A stretch of 64,000 bases of DNA from Lenzites betulinus (taxonomy: Eukaryota; Basidiomycota; Agaricomycetes; Polyporales; Polyporaceae), in the NCBI GenBank assembly GCA_022264855.1, contig JABYQU010000048.1, positions 265,590-329,589 of the forward strand, in the 5' to 3' direction. Shown one piece after another: positions 46,921 through 56,300 of the stretch. A program made the position numbers and the translations under genes. The notes beneath the pieces are model-generated. The model was not told the origin of the DNA. It ran no database searches and was given only the letters and a program-made list of their open reading frames with translations. Within the stretch, counting starts at the first letter, position 1; every line of letters starts with the position of its first letter.

Positions 46921-48575
46921 GCCCGCTGCGTGTTCTTTTCGTGGCTGCAACTACAATAGACGCCCACCTCGCTGTGACTGCAACTGCAGATAGGCGCCCG
47001 TGTCTCGCGCGTCAGTGGCTGTGCCAAACGGCGCCTATTTGGCCTTAAACCACCGAAGTTGCAACTACCGCTATTTATTACACCTAGAAAGTTGCAATAA
47101 CTGTTGTATACTCTACGGTGTTCGCCTTACCGTGATCTATGGGGAGGGCTCGCAGGCGTTCATCAGGCTACAGGAGGAGATCTTGAAGTGTGTTCCGAAC
47201 CAGTCGATATTCGCATGGGGACTGCAGCTCCCGATTGGCTCCGCCGCCTCCGCCGCCTCCGCCATCTCCACTGCATTCTCGTCGATGTTACGCAGGGTAC
47301 CGATCGGCACTCTACGAGCATCGAAAGGAGCATATCTCCTTGCTTGTTCACCTGCGGATTTCGCGTATTCTGCAAAATTCTCGCCCGTCCCTTTCAGTAC
47401 ATTCTATTCGAGACTAGGAATCCCCCCTCGGCACCACCTCTCTGTCTGTCCACCGGCCACGGTATCCGAACGACATTTCCGGTCCGCACGTTCACCTTCC
47501 TCAGCAAAGAGAGTCCGGGCCTACTGAACGTTCAGCTCGCGATCTTGGCTTGCGAAGATTCAGAGGGCCGTCTTCTCGCACTCATACTTTCCGGTGAAAC
47601 GGGGGCTTGGGATCACTTCACGAGCGGCTACGATGGAGACAATGGTTTCATACATCGCCACGATGGGATAGTGGAACATCGCATGGACGAAGCGCGGATC
47701 CGTCGCCGCAGCTTGCACCGTGACCCTACCAAACGGAAGCACCGCATGAGGGCTGAGACCTTCCCACATTCGAGACAGTATCCACGCCTTGCCTTGCTGG
47801 ATTCCTCCATAGTCGATACCTGGGCACTCGGGACCTCAGCGCCCGTATTGCGGGAAATCTGCATCCCTTGCTACCGTCTACAGAGTCAGTCCGCACTGGC
47901 GATGTATGGCTCCTACTCCCCAGTGTGCAGCACGAACAGCTTTCTGCTCATCCTCCCGAGTTGGACGCTGCACCATTTCCGCACGATCGGCATCACGGCG
48001 GACGGGCTGGAGCGACAGGTAAAGCAAGATGAAATGCACGCCGTCGTAAAACATGCCGTCCAGTGGCATCAGAGTGCCAGTGCAGGGTTACGATTCATTC
48101 TCAGACTTTTCCACACCGATATTCAAATGACGGTGGTCATCCAAGTGTTCGCCTGCCCTGAGAATCATCCGAGTCTTGGGAAACTGCATGCCTCGGTTGA
48201 ATGGGGGAGGATTATCTCCCCGCCCACGCCTTCGGTACGTTAACACACCCACCCGTCTTGCCCTCATAATGCGGGATTAACCCCCCTTAGTACACCCCGG
48301 ACCCCTACCCCCAACAACCCGAAGAGTGTGACGGCGACCACATTAGCGCTTGGGAGGATGGGAAGAAGTGTTATGAGGGACCCACAGATGTGTACCCCAC
48401 AGTGACGCTTCAGTTGTCCCTTTGGGACATGGACGACCTATCCATCGCTGGGCAGGGGAATATCGCCCAATACGATGATTACGAGTCTTGTTATGCGTTG
48501 GGTATCACTCTGGGAAATCTTCCGACTCTACCAGCTAGTGGTGGTGGAGAGACACTCTCTGATGCAGAATTGTAG

Positions 48576-48966
48576 CGGTTCGCGATAGTCTATCCGATCA
48601 CAAGATCCCCGAGCAATGTACAAGGTCCCCTAGGGATGCGTTTCCGTGCTAGAGTATGTTGCTACCATGAATTCGATTTGAAAGCGTCTTGCGTAACCGA
48701 AGGGCTGATGGCCGACAAAGTTCTGAGCCTTGTTGTTTCCCTGCACCGATGATACACTGTCACTGCGTGGCTAGCTAGCCATATAGCCCCCAAGAACATG
48801 CTTGTGCTGAGGAGCGAAACCGCCCACGAGGCTAGCTGGGTATATCTAAGCAGACGGTGTGATTCTTCCTGGCGAGAACGTTAACGGCGCTGCTACATAT
48901 ACACAAAGTGAACTGAACTTCACTAATATTGATCAACACGACATGCCTACCATACAAGCATCCCTT
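48576..48966. other. Intergenic between convergent genes
   Basis: 3' ends of the HET and Fic genes. Nothing recognised. Confidence 0.5.
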
Positions 48967-49584
48967 TCACGCGCTTTGATTCAGAGCTCTGGCCATGTCA
49001 ATGCCTTCTTGCATGCCTTTCACAAAACACTTCACCAGCGGCCTGAAGTCGCTGAAGTAAGCCTGCACCGTGACGGCGGAGTCGATAGTTAGATCGAGTA
49101 CAGGTACACAGTGATCAAAGCGCAGATGCCTGCATACCTGGTTGATAGCATCAAAATAGCTGCTGCGCTCGGCCAATGACACTGCGATAGGAGGGTACCC
49201 ATGCATCAAAAGTGGCACGGATGCAATCAGACGTGTGGTTCGCCCATTTCCATCCTAGAGGTGACATATTGGGGGTTGTGTATCGTCTCGTTCATCGTAA
49301 ATACGCACATCGAAGGGGTGACAGCGTGCCAACGCTAGATGGAGCCAGGCGGCCAGGGCAAATGGGGACATTCTACCCTGAAGGATGAATTTCTGCAACT
49401 CATCACCTACTCCGCAAGATGAAACGACAACAACAGCTGGGCATACCTGTGCCATTTCGCAGATTTTAAATAGCTCGTCCTCAACGCGAACGGGCGGACA
49501 ACATTGAATCCATCTGTCGGGTCTACTCTGGATATACACTGATTGACGAGTGGCGGACCGCTGATACGCCCCGTGCCGAGCCAA
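48967..49584 (-). CDS. Fic (AMPylase-type) domain protein, 5'-truncated
   Basis: Exons on the minus strand 49584-49447, 49392-49309 and 49254-48967, with two 54-nt GT-AG introns, both phase 0; 169 residues from the first ATG. Splicing at 49309/49254 rebuilds the full Fic motif HPFDDGNGRTTR exactly, with the catalytic His and the phosphate-binding DGNGR. Before it are LAAWLHLALARC and the RPDRWIQCCPPVRVEDEL entry, as in the family; after it PLLMHGYPPIAV and helices. Fic enzymes transfer AMP or another phosphate-linked group from a nucleotide to protein hydroxyls. The usual N-terminal part is absent, and gypsy-2 sequence begins near 49560-49590, so the 5' end was probably cut off by that insertion. 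The regulatory inhibitory helix is therefore not visible. Confidence 0.8.
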
Positions 49585-50329
49585 CGCCCGCGACCTACTC
49601 TTTTCGCGGTTTCCGCGAGTCCGAGGGCTTCGTGGTGCGGAGGACTCATCGCAGCGCAGGGGGCCTTGCCCGTATGCGGACGGCTTATCGCGCGGTATTG
49701 CGAGGGCATGGGCCGATCCGCGCGCGAGGGCTTGCGTTCCGTGGCGTCGGTCCGTACGGGGCGCGATGGTACGTTCCGCGTTCCGCGTTACGCGTTAGCG
49801 GCCGGCGCATCGTGGCCTCGATCCCCTTCGCGATGGACCTTCCGTAGAGACTTTCTGATGACATCGGACGTGCGGACTCTCCCTGTAAATACCTACGCCC
49901 TCGGGCCGTGACAATAGGACCCCCCTTGGCTCAGAATCTCACTTTCCCTCGAAGAACCCAGCGACGACCCTGCGAACAGCAAACTGCGAACTGCGAACCC
50001 TGCGAACTCTGCGAACTGCGAACCCCTGCGATTTAGCGTTTAGCGTTGCGATTGCGTTACGAGTCTTCTGTGACGCCGACACCGGCTACGAAGCGACCCT
50101 CCTGCGTACTGCGGAAACGCCAGCTCAGCTGAGTCGTTGCACACCTTCCGCCTTACCGCTACCCCTCCCCTCCCTCCGCGCTTCTCTGCGTACCGCGCCG
50201 CCGTAAGGGCACCCGACGCGAACCTTGCATCTCCTCGCGCTCCGCGAGACGTCTTCGCAGCCCGGTCTCGACCTTCTGGGCTCTCGACCGTCTCTTTCAT
50301 CCGGCCTTACCGGTCGGTTGAGTGCATCA
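49585..50329 (+). repeat. Gypsy-2 5' LTR region
   Basis: Between the Fic remnant and the gypsy-2 gag frame. GC-rich, with short tandem CTGCGAAC repeats at about 49974-50034. The right end is probably the CA of GTGCATCA (about 50329), since a TGGTGACCACCG primer-binding-like stretch begins at 50333. The left end is uncertain (49551-49590) because the other LTR lies outside the window. Confidence 0.5.
49974..50034 (+). repeat. CTGCGAAC short tandem repeat
   Basis: Seven or so imperfect copies of CTGCGAAC/CCTGCGAAC in the putative gypsy-2 LTR. Confidence 0.7.
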
Positions 50330-51819
50330 TTCTGGTGACCACCGCAGGGGGTGTGTGTACAAGTTTCACTTGTCGGCTTCCTCCTTCGACGGCGATAGCG
50401 CCGTCTCACCCGCAATTCACCGCGTATCGCGTTCCGCGTCTCGGCAAAACGATACACTCTCAAGCGCCCTCCTACCCGACCAGATCCGCGCCTTCGCAAA
50501 AAGGCTTCCGCGCTCCCTCAGTGAAGATCAGATCGACGCGCTCCTCCGTGCGGCACTGGCTGTTCTCGATACGGGCACCGCGATACTTCTGAACAAACCT
50601 GCTCCGCTCCGCGCCTCCACTGCAGCTAGAATCCGCTCGGACGCCCTCGCAGTCATCGCAACCGCCCCCCTACCTGAGTGGGCCTCAAACGCGACGCTCG
50701 CGAACGACGACGAGTCAAACCTCACTGCTCCTCAACAACAAGACTTCGTGGATCAGCTCCTACGAGGTGTCTCGCGACTTCGGAATCAACTGGTACTGGA
50801 CTTGGTACCGGCGCTAGTAGACCCACTCTTTTCGCTACTCGCGAAAAGCATCCAGGCGCTTGAAACCGATCCGTCCGCGACCCAGTGGCTACAGGACACG
50901 GCAGACGCTATCGTACACCGCGCGATTCTCTCGTCGCCGTCTCTCTTTCCCGAATCGCTCCCAGAAGGCGCCGAAGAGTCCTTCGTCAACTACGCGACGC
51001 CATACGGTAGCCCGCAATCCGCAGTCTCGAACCTCACTCCTTTAGAGCCATCGTCTTCAGACAGCAACGCGACGCGTAAAACCCCCAGCGTATCCTCTCA
51101 CTCGCGCGAGCCATCTACAGTCTCTTCGATGGCGGAACAGAACAACTTCGCGATGCGCCGTGCTATGCCGGCACGCGGTCATGCGACCGCGCCCACCTTT
51201 GACTCTAGCGAGCCGCGGAACCTTCGCAGGTTCTTCCAGGACCTCGAGACCCTCTTCGAGATCGCGGGAATCACGGACCCCAACGTACAGAAGAAGTGGG
51301 TCACGCGCTACGTGCCGATCAGCGAGTCGGAGTTCTACGAGGAGATGGAGGAGTACAAGGACCAAACGAAGACCTTCGAGGAGTTCCGCGTGGCGATCTA
51401 CGCTTCGCACCCCGGCGCTAGCGAGACGCGGAAGTTCTCCAATGCCGAAGTGGACAAGCTGGTCGAGTCGCGCCGTAAGGCTCCAATCACCACCAGTAGC
51501 GAACTCGGCGACTTCTATCGGCCGTTCTATGCCATGACGTCCTACCTGATTCAGCACAACAAGATGTCCACCTTCGAGCAGTCGAGACTATTCTTCAGCG
51601 GTCTCTGCAACCCCCTTCACGACCAGGTCGCGCAGCGCCTTCAGCTCAAAGACCCAGACCATCACCCAGACGAGGCCTACGAGCTGGCCAAAGTCTACGA
51701 GGCCGCGAAATTCATCCTGCACGGAACGACGACGGCGTCGTACCAAGTGGCCCCGGCGGCCCCTACGACTACGACGCCCGCGGACTCTTCGACCATCAAA
51801 GTGGAGGATCTCGCGCCGC
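50322..51819 (+). CDS. gag: Gypsy-2 gag, first part (split by gypsy-3)
   Basis: Open frame from 50322 to the insertion point, continuing at 60983. The first 269 codons contain no ATG (the frame opens with GTG); the first ATG is at 51129 (MAEQNNFAMRRAMPARG). Yet the ATG-less stretch looks coding, with helical segments LSEDQIDALLRAALAVL and FVDQLLRGVSRLRNQLV. A retrotransposon-gag-like domain follows (EPRNLRRFFQDLETLFEIAGI ... GLCNPLHDQVAQRL). Translation may need an upstream spliced ATG or a non-AUG start. Joining 51819 to 60983 gives one frame. Confidence 0.75.
50333..50350 (+). other. Gypsy-2 primer-binding site
   Basis: TGGTGACCACCGCAGGGG just downstream of the inferred LTR end begins with TGG, complementary to a tRNA CCA end. 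The tRNA cannot be named. Confidence 0.4.
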
Positions 51820-52257
51820 TGTTGTGAGCGCGGGAGTATGCGAGCGCTTTTCGGGTTATAGACGAATTAATCTCCTTCCTAACCGAGGGAATTCCGAGTA
51901 AGAGTCTCAAGCTAAGTAGGTTTAAGCAGCGCGCGGCAATGCTAACTCTTTACTTAGGTCGAAGTGGACTTGATCGCACTTCGAGGGCTCAAGTGGCTCA
52001 CACTGGAGTTGCAGGGGTAGAAAAGTAGATAGATGGTCCGGTGTACAGAAGGAGCATATATATATACATGAAGACACTTCTTCGAGACAGTTCTGGGAGT
52101 CAAGGATGATGAATGGTCGGCCAAAGAGGAAAAGGAATCGAGTAAAGACTGTAGTAAGACCTAAGGAGTTGCAACGGCCAGCCGTTGTAGTGGGCGAATA
52201 AGGACTGATTCACTCTAAAAGCTCTAGCTACTTCTGGGGAAGTCCGTTACCACAACA
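51820..52257 (-). repeat. Gypsy-3 3' LTR
   Basis: 438 bp, same length and sequence as 60540-60977. A TATATATATA run (about 52059-52068) can act as TATA box on the minus strand. Confidence 0.93.
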
Positions 52258-52271
52258 CGCGCCCCCCAGAG
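52258..52271 (-). other. Gypsy-3 polypurine tract
   Basis: On the minus strand CTCTGGGGGGCGCG directly precedes the 3' LTR. Confidence 0.6.
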
Positions 52272-52301
52272 TGAACTCGGTCCGGTTGAGCCCCGAGTCG
52301 A

Positions 52302-53201
52302 CTACGGGTTCTCGTCATCGGAGTCTCCGCCGAAAATGTCTTCACCCGTGATGGGCGGCTCCCGAGATGCGACGGAGATAGAGTCGGGTGTATTGGCTGG
52401 CGTCGGCGGAGAGGGCCGGACGAGTCGCGGGTCCCAAGTGCGTTCCCGGTAGGGCACCAGTTGGTTGGCAGCGCCGCTGGATAGAATGGGATGTAGGATG
52501 AGCTCTCGGCACAAGCTGGCGACTGTCACGCCTGGCTGCGCGGGTTCTTCGTCGAAGAGCGGCTCCGTAGGCCGGTACGGAGTGAGGGCCGCTTCTCCGT
52601 TGCTCCCGTAGGTAGGCCGTTCGGTTAGGGCCGTTCCCGCCGCCATGTCTCGAAGGCGTAGCAGTCGGGCGGTGAGGTCGTCGGAGTCCCAGACCCACTC
52701 GCTACATCCCTGGAGGCTGCGCGTCCGTCGAGTGGCGTGTCCTATCCATTCCATCGCTTCTCGTCCGATGATCTGCAGATCCTCCCATATCTTCCACCAA
52801 TCCGACGGAGTCCTTCGTCCGACGAGCGGGTTCGCTCCTTCGGCGACGCGAAGGATGCGCGGCTCTTCGAGGCTCAGCTCCGCGCAGGAGCCTTCGCGTA
52901 GCTTCGTCGGCATCCTTCCCATCGTAGTCCCCGGGAGGAAGGAATGCGAGGCGGCGACGATTTTCCCGGCTATGTCCTGTATGTGAAACCATACCGCCTG
53001 AGCCAAGAGGTTATCAGCCTGGTAATAGCGTGTGCCACTGTCGGTGAGCTCCTGCTTGAGGTAACGCTGAACCAGGGGATTGGAAGGGTCGAGGTAGATA
53101 GGATGAGTAAGAAAGGAGAAGCGAGGGATAGGGTTCGGAGTGTAGGGAACTATCTTCGTCTCGGAGGGGGTCGAGGGAGACGCGGTCAGGAGGTGGTTCA
53201 T
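52302..53201 (-). CDS. Gypsy-3 third ORF, 299 aa, unknown function
   Basis: Starts at ATG 53201, 145 nt after the pol stop, and ends 44 nt before the 3' LTR; uninterrupted. About residues 30-200 look globular and helical (PIYLDPSNPLVQRYLKQEL, WWKIWEDLQIIGREAMEWIG, LLRLRDMAAGT). The end is Pro/Ser-rich and acidic (TGEDIFGGDSDDE). No signal peptide, transmembrane stretch or zinc motif, so not an envelope. It is unrelated by eye to the accessory ORF of gypsy-1. Its intactness in an element with identical LTRs suggests it is expressed and useful, but the role is not known. Confidence 0.75.
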   Translation of the reverse strand: MNHLLTASPSTPSETKIVPYTPNPIPRFSFLTHPIYLDPSNPLVQRYLKQELTDSGTRYYQADNLLAQAVWFHIQDIAGKIVAASHSFLPGTTMGRMPTKLREGSCAELSLEEPRILRVAEGANPLVGRRTPSDWWKIWEDLQIIGREAMEWIGHATRRTRSLQGCSEWVWDSDDLTARLLRLRDMAAGTALTERPTYGSNGEAALTPYRPTEPLFDEEPAQPGVTVASLCRELILHPILSSGAANQLVPYRERTWDPRLVRPSPPTPANTPDSISVASREPPITGEDIFGGDSDDENP

Positions 53202-53346
53202 TGTGCTGAGGAGAGGATGAATCGGAACCGGTCCGGTCGGTGAAGGATGGCAGAGAGGAGGAAGGCGTTCGTCGGGAGAGAGAAGTAGCTGCGAGTGTTG
53301 AGATGCTGTTGACTGTTGCGAGCTGCCGCGTTATATGTCGGACGCC

Positions 53347-56300
53347 TCAAAGGCCTTTCGCCTTTGACGGCGTCTTTGCCATAGTCCGTTTGTCGTTTAG
53401 TCGATTGCTCTTCCTTATCCCGGACGGCTGCTGCGGACGAGTAACTTCAGCGTCTTTGGCAACTTGATACTTAGGGTGTGGCACCTTTGGCGCTTCGCTC
53501 GTTTGTCGATTTAGCCACTCTTTCAGTACTCTCGGGGCGTTTCGGAGCTCCTCCTTCGTTAGCCATTCGTCGTCTTCTGGTCCGAAGTTCGCGAAATGTA
53601 CCTTGTACTGTACGATCCTTCGTCCTTGTCGTCCTTGTTTCCATCGTTGTCCTACGATCTTCTCGACCTCCATTTCTGGAAGAGTCTCGAAGTCGTCCCG
53701 GCTGAGTCGCTTCGTCGGGCGTTCGCCGAGTTCCACTGGTGATTTCCGGTATGGCTCTAGATGTGCTATGTTGAGGACGGGGTGAATGTTGTAAGATGTC
53801 GGTAGCCGCAGACGATAAGCTACTGGACTGATCTTCTGTAGTACCTCAAAAGGTCCGTCGTACTTCATGAGCAGTTTGCGTCCTCTCCCAGTTTCCTGTC
53901 TTAGGAGCTCGAGCGAATGAGGGTTGAGTACTACGAGATCTCCTCCCTCGAACTCATACCTTAGTCTTCCCTTGTTGTACGCTTTCCGTTGGTGCGCTTG
54001 TCCCAGAGCTAAGGCGCGTTGAGCTTGTAGTCGATCTGCTGCGAAGTGTTCGGCCATCTCATCGGCGGCTCGATGAAGAGAAACGTCCTGATCCTCCCTC
54101 TCTCCCCCCCCAGTCGATCGCCGAGGGGTTGGCCGAGTAATAGCCGTGCCGGGGTTTACCATCGTCCCTGCCGTGATTGGGGTGTATCCGCGTAGGAGGT
54201 AGGCCGGCGCGAATGTGGTCGCAGTGTGCGGCGTGCTGTTGTACGAGAGCATCAATCCGTCGAGATGAGTCGCCCAGTCGTCGCGCGATTGAGAAACATA
54301 CGCACGAAGCGCGATTTCCAGTGTTTGATTTAGCACCTCCGTTTGGCCGTCGCTCTGCGGATGATGCGCTGTCGTGAGTGCGCGTCGAATCCCCATGTGC
54401 TTGCAGAGCTGCCCCCAAAAATCGTGCCTCCATCGCGTGTCGCGGTCGGTGATCACCTGTCGAGGTAAACCAAAGTGAGCGACTATGTGATGAAAGAAGA
54501 GCTGAGCGGTGCCTTCTGCTGTGATCGTGGTCGTGGTAGGAATGAATAGGGCGTACTTAGTTAGCTTATCCACGATGACGAGGCAGTTGTCGTACCCATC
54601 AGACTTGGGTAGCTCCGGGATGAAGTCCATTGACACCACTTCGAATGGTCGGCTCGGAATAGGAATCGGTTGTAGAAGTCCTACCGGGGCGTGGCGGCGT
54701 GGCTTGGCCTTCTGACATATGTCACAGGTGGAAGTGTATTTCTTGATGTCGCGGGACATGCGTGGCCAATAGTACGTACTAGCTATGCGGTTGTATGTTC
54801 GATGAAATCCGCCGTGTGCGCCTTCCGTTTTCTCATCGTGAGCTTGCTTGATTACTTCGAGCCGTCGACTGGAAGGTACGCATAGGCGGCTGGCACCGTT
54901 CCAGTCTTCGAAATAAATTAGCCCTTCGTCGCCGAGATGATACTGGGGAAAGCTCACGGTGTCCGGATCGTCGGATTGAAAGGCGGTCAGAGCTTTTGCG
55001 AAGTCTGAATCTGCGAGGTAGTCCTGCCGCCAGGATCGCAGCTCATCTTCTTCGATTCCGATGATGAGGGCGCTGTTTACGGCGGCGCAGTACGCAATCG
55101 AATCCTGGGGGTCGTCATCATAGGCGTTGATGAGTTCTGTAGTGTCCACGGCTTCGCTTCCGTGGTCCGTCTCGGACAGACTTGACGCGTATCGGCTGGC
55201 GACTTGAAGAAGCCGTTCTTCAAACTGCGGGCCGAGTTCTTCGAAGGCGTTTCGCAAAGGGTCATTGGTTTGCTCCCCGAGTGTGAGTGCTGGCTGATCG
55301 ATGATGGGTGGCCCGTCTTGGTGCGGGATTCTTCTGCGAAGGCGAGAGATCGGGTCGACGTTAGAGTGTACTCGTCCCGCGCGATGCACGATACGTAGCT
55401 TAGGATAAGCAGAAAACACGGTGCCCCAGGTTAGCAATCGACGATTGACGTTTTGAAACGTCCTACTCCAAGTTAGAGCTGCATGATCGGTGATAGCCAG
55501 AATGTCCTCACCCTCGATGTAGGGCTGAAACTTGATAAGTCCTTCTTTTAGGGCTAACGCTTCTCGCTCTGTCGGGGAGTAGTTTCGTTCTGCGGATTTC
55601 AGAATTCGCGACCAGTAAGCGATGATGCGCTCAATATGCACTATCGTGTCCTCGAAGTCATCCGCCCACGGCCCGGGATGTGGTACGTCCGGGTCTGTCT
55701 TTGCTACCTGAGTGACCAAGATTGGCACCTTCTCTCCGGCCTTGTACGCACGTGCGAGTCGGTCGTAGGTCCGAGTTCCTTTGAGATCGCGGATGGCGAT
55801 CGGTTGCACCTGTTGAAGGATAGCTGCAAGTCCGTAGTCGCACGCGTCTGAGTATACGCGGTAGGGAAGCCCCGGGATGGCGTGCGCACGTACTGGGGCT
55901 TGAACGAGAACTTGCTTACATAGTTCGAAAGCTTCCTTGTGCACGGCGTCCCAGCGCCATTCGGCTTCCTTTTTCAAGAGATCGAACAGCGGTGCGGCGA
56001 TCCAGGCGTAGAACGGCACGTAAGCCGAAAAGTACACCATCATCCCTAGGAAAGTATGCAGTTCACTTACATTGCGCGGCTCCGCTAGATCGGTGATTGC
56101 CTTGACCTTGTCGTGGTGAGTAGACAACCCTAGTCGCGACACTTTCTGTCCTAACAGCATGAGGGAGCGATACGCGAAATGACATTTGGTGGGCGACAGA
56201 GTGACGCCGGCGTCCGCAATTGCTCGTAGGACCTTATCCACATGTTCGATGTGTTCGTCCAAGGTTCTAGAGTATACGACGATGTCGTCAATATAGACCA

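Larger units (their letters stand above)
46093..47115. mobile_element. Foldback (MULE-like MITE) with tRNA-like cores, in HET gene
   Basis: Flanked by a 9-bp duplication CGGTGTTCG (46084-46092 and 47116-47124); the length of the duplication is that of Mutator-type elements. Terminal inverted repeats share GTATACAACAGTTATTGCAAC (21 nt in each arm; only the core is given here as GTATACAACAG). Inverted arms continue for several hundred bp, including the tRNA-like segments at 46458-46522 and 46856-46920. The left arm's outer 170 bp is tandemly duplicated (46091-46430). No ORF. Excising it restores the HET frame at GVRLTVIYGEG. Confidence 0.82.
45331..48575 (+). pseudogene. HET-domain gene, broken by a foldback insertion and a frameshift
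   Basis: Exon 1 45331-45444 (MWLLNTTTYQLYF ... ILSHVWG), intron 45445-45508, exon 2 45509-46092. Then a 1,023-bp element, then the same exon resumes at 47125, intron 48235-48290 and last exon 48291-48575. The parts read as a basidiomycete heterokaryon-incompatibility (HET) protein: WIDACCIDKTSSAELSEAINSMF, RGWTLQELV and DEAYCLMGIFGV before the insertion, then IYGEGSQAFIRLQEEI and QSIFAWG after it. A second fault is a frame change at the CCCCCC run 47422-47427; downstream coding (LNVQLAILACEDSEG onward) is in another frame. HET proteins trigger cell death on non-self fusion. This copy can at most give a truncated HET domain. The N-terminal 38 residues could start earlier, at ATG 45253. Confidence 0.82.

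Noticed and set aside
46856..46935. Functional tRNA-Ser or tRNA-Leu gene
   Set aside because: A and B boxes fit, but the acceptor stem and T stem do not pair and there is an inverted copy in the same element, so it is tRNA-derived only.
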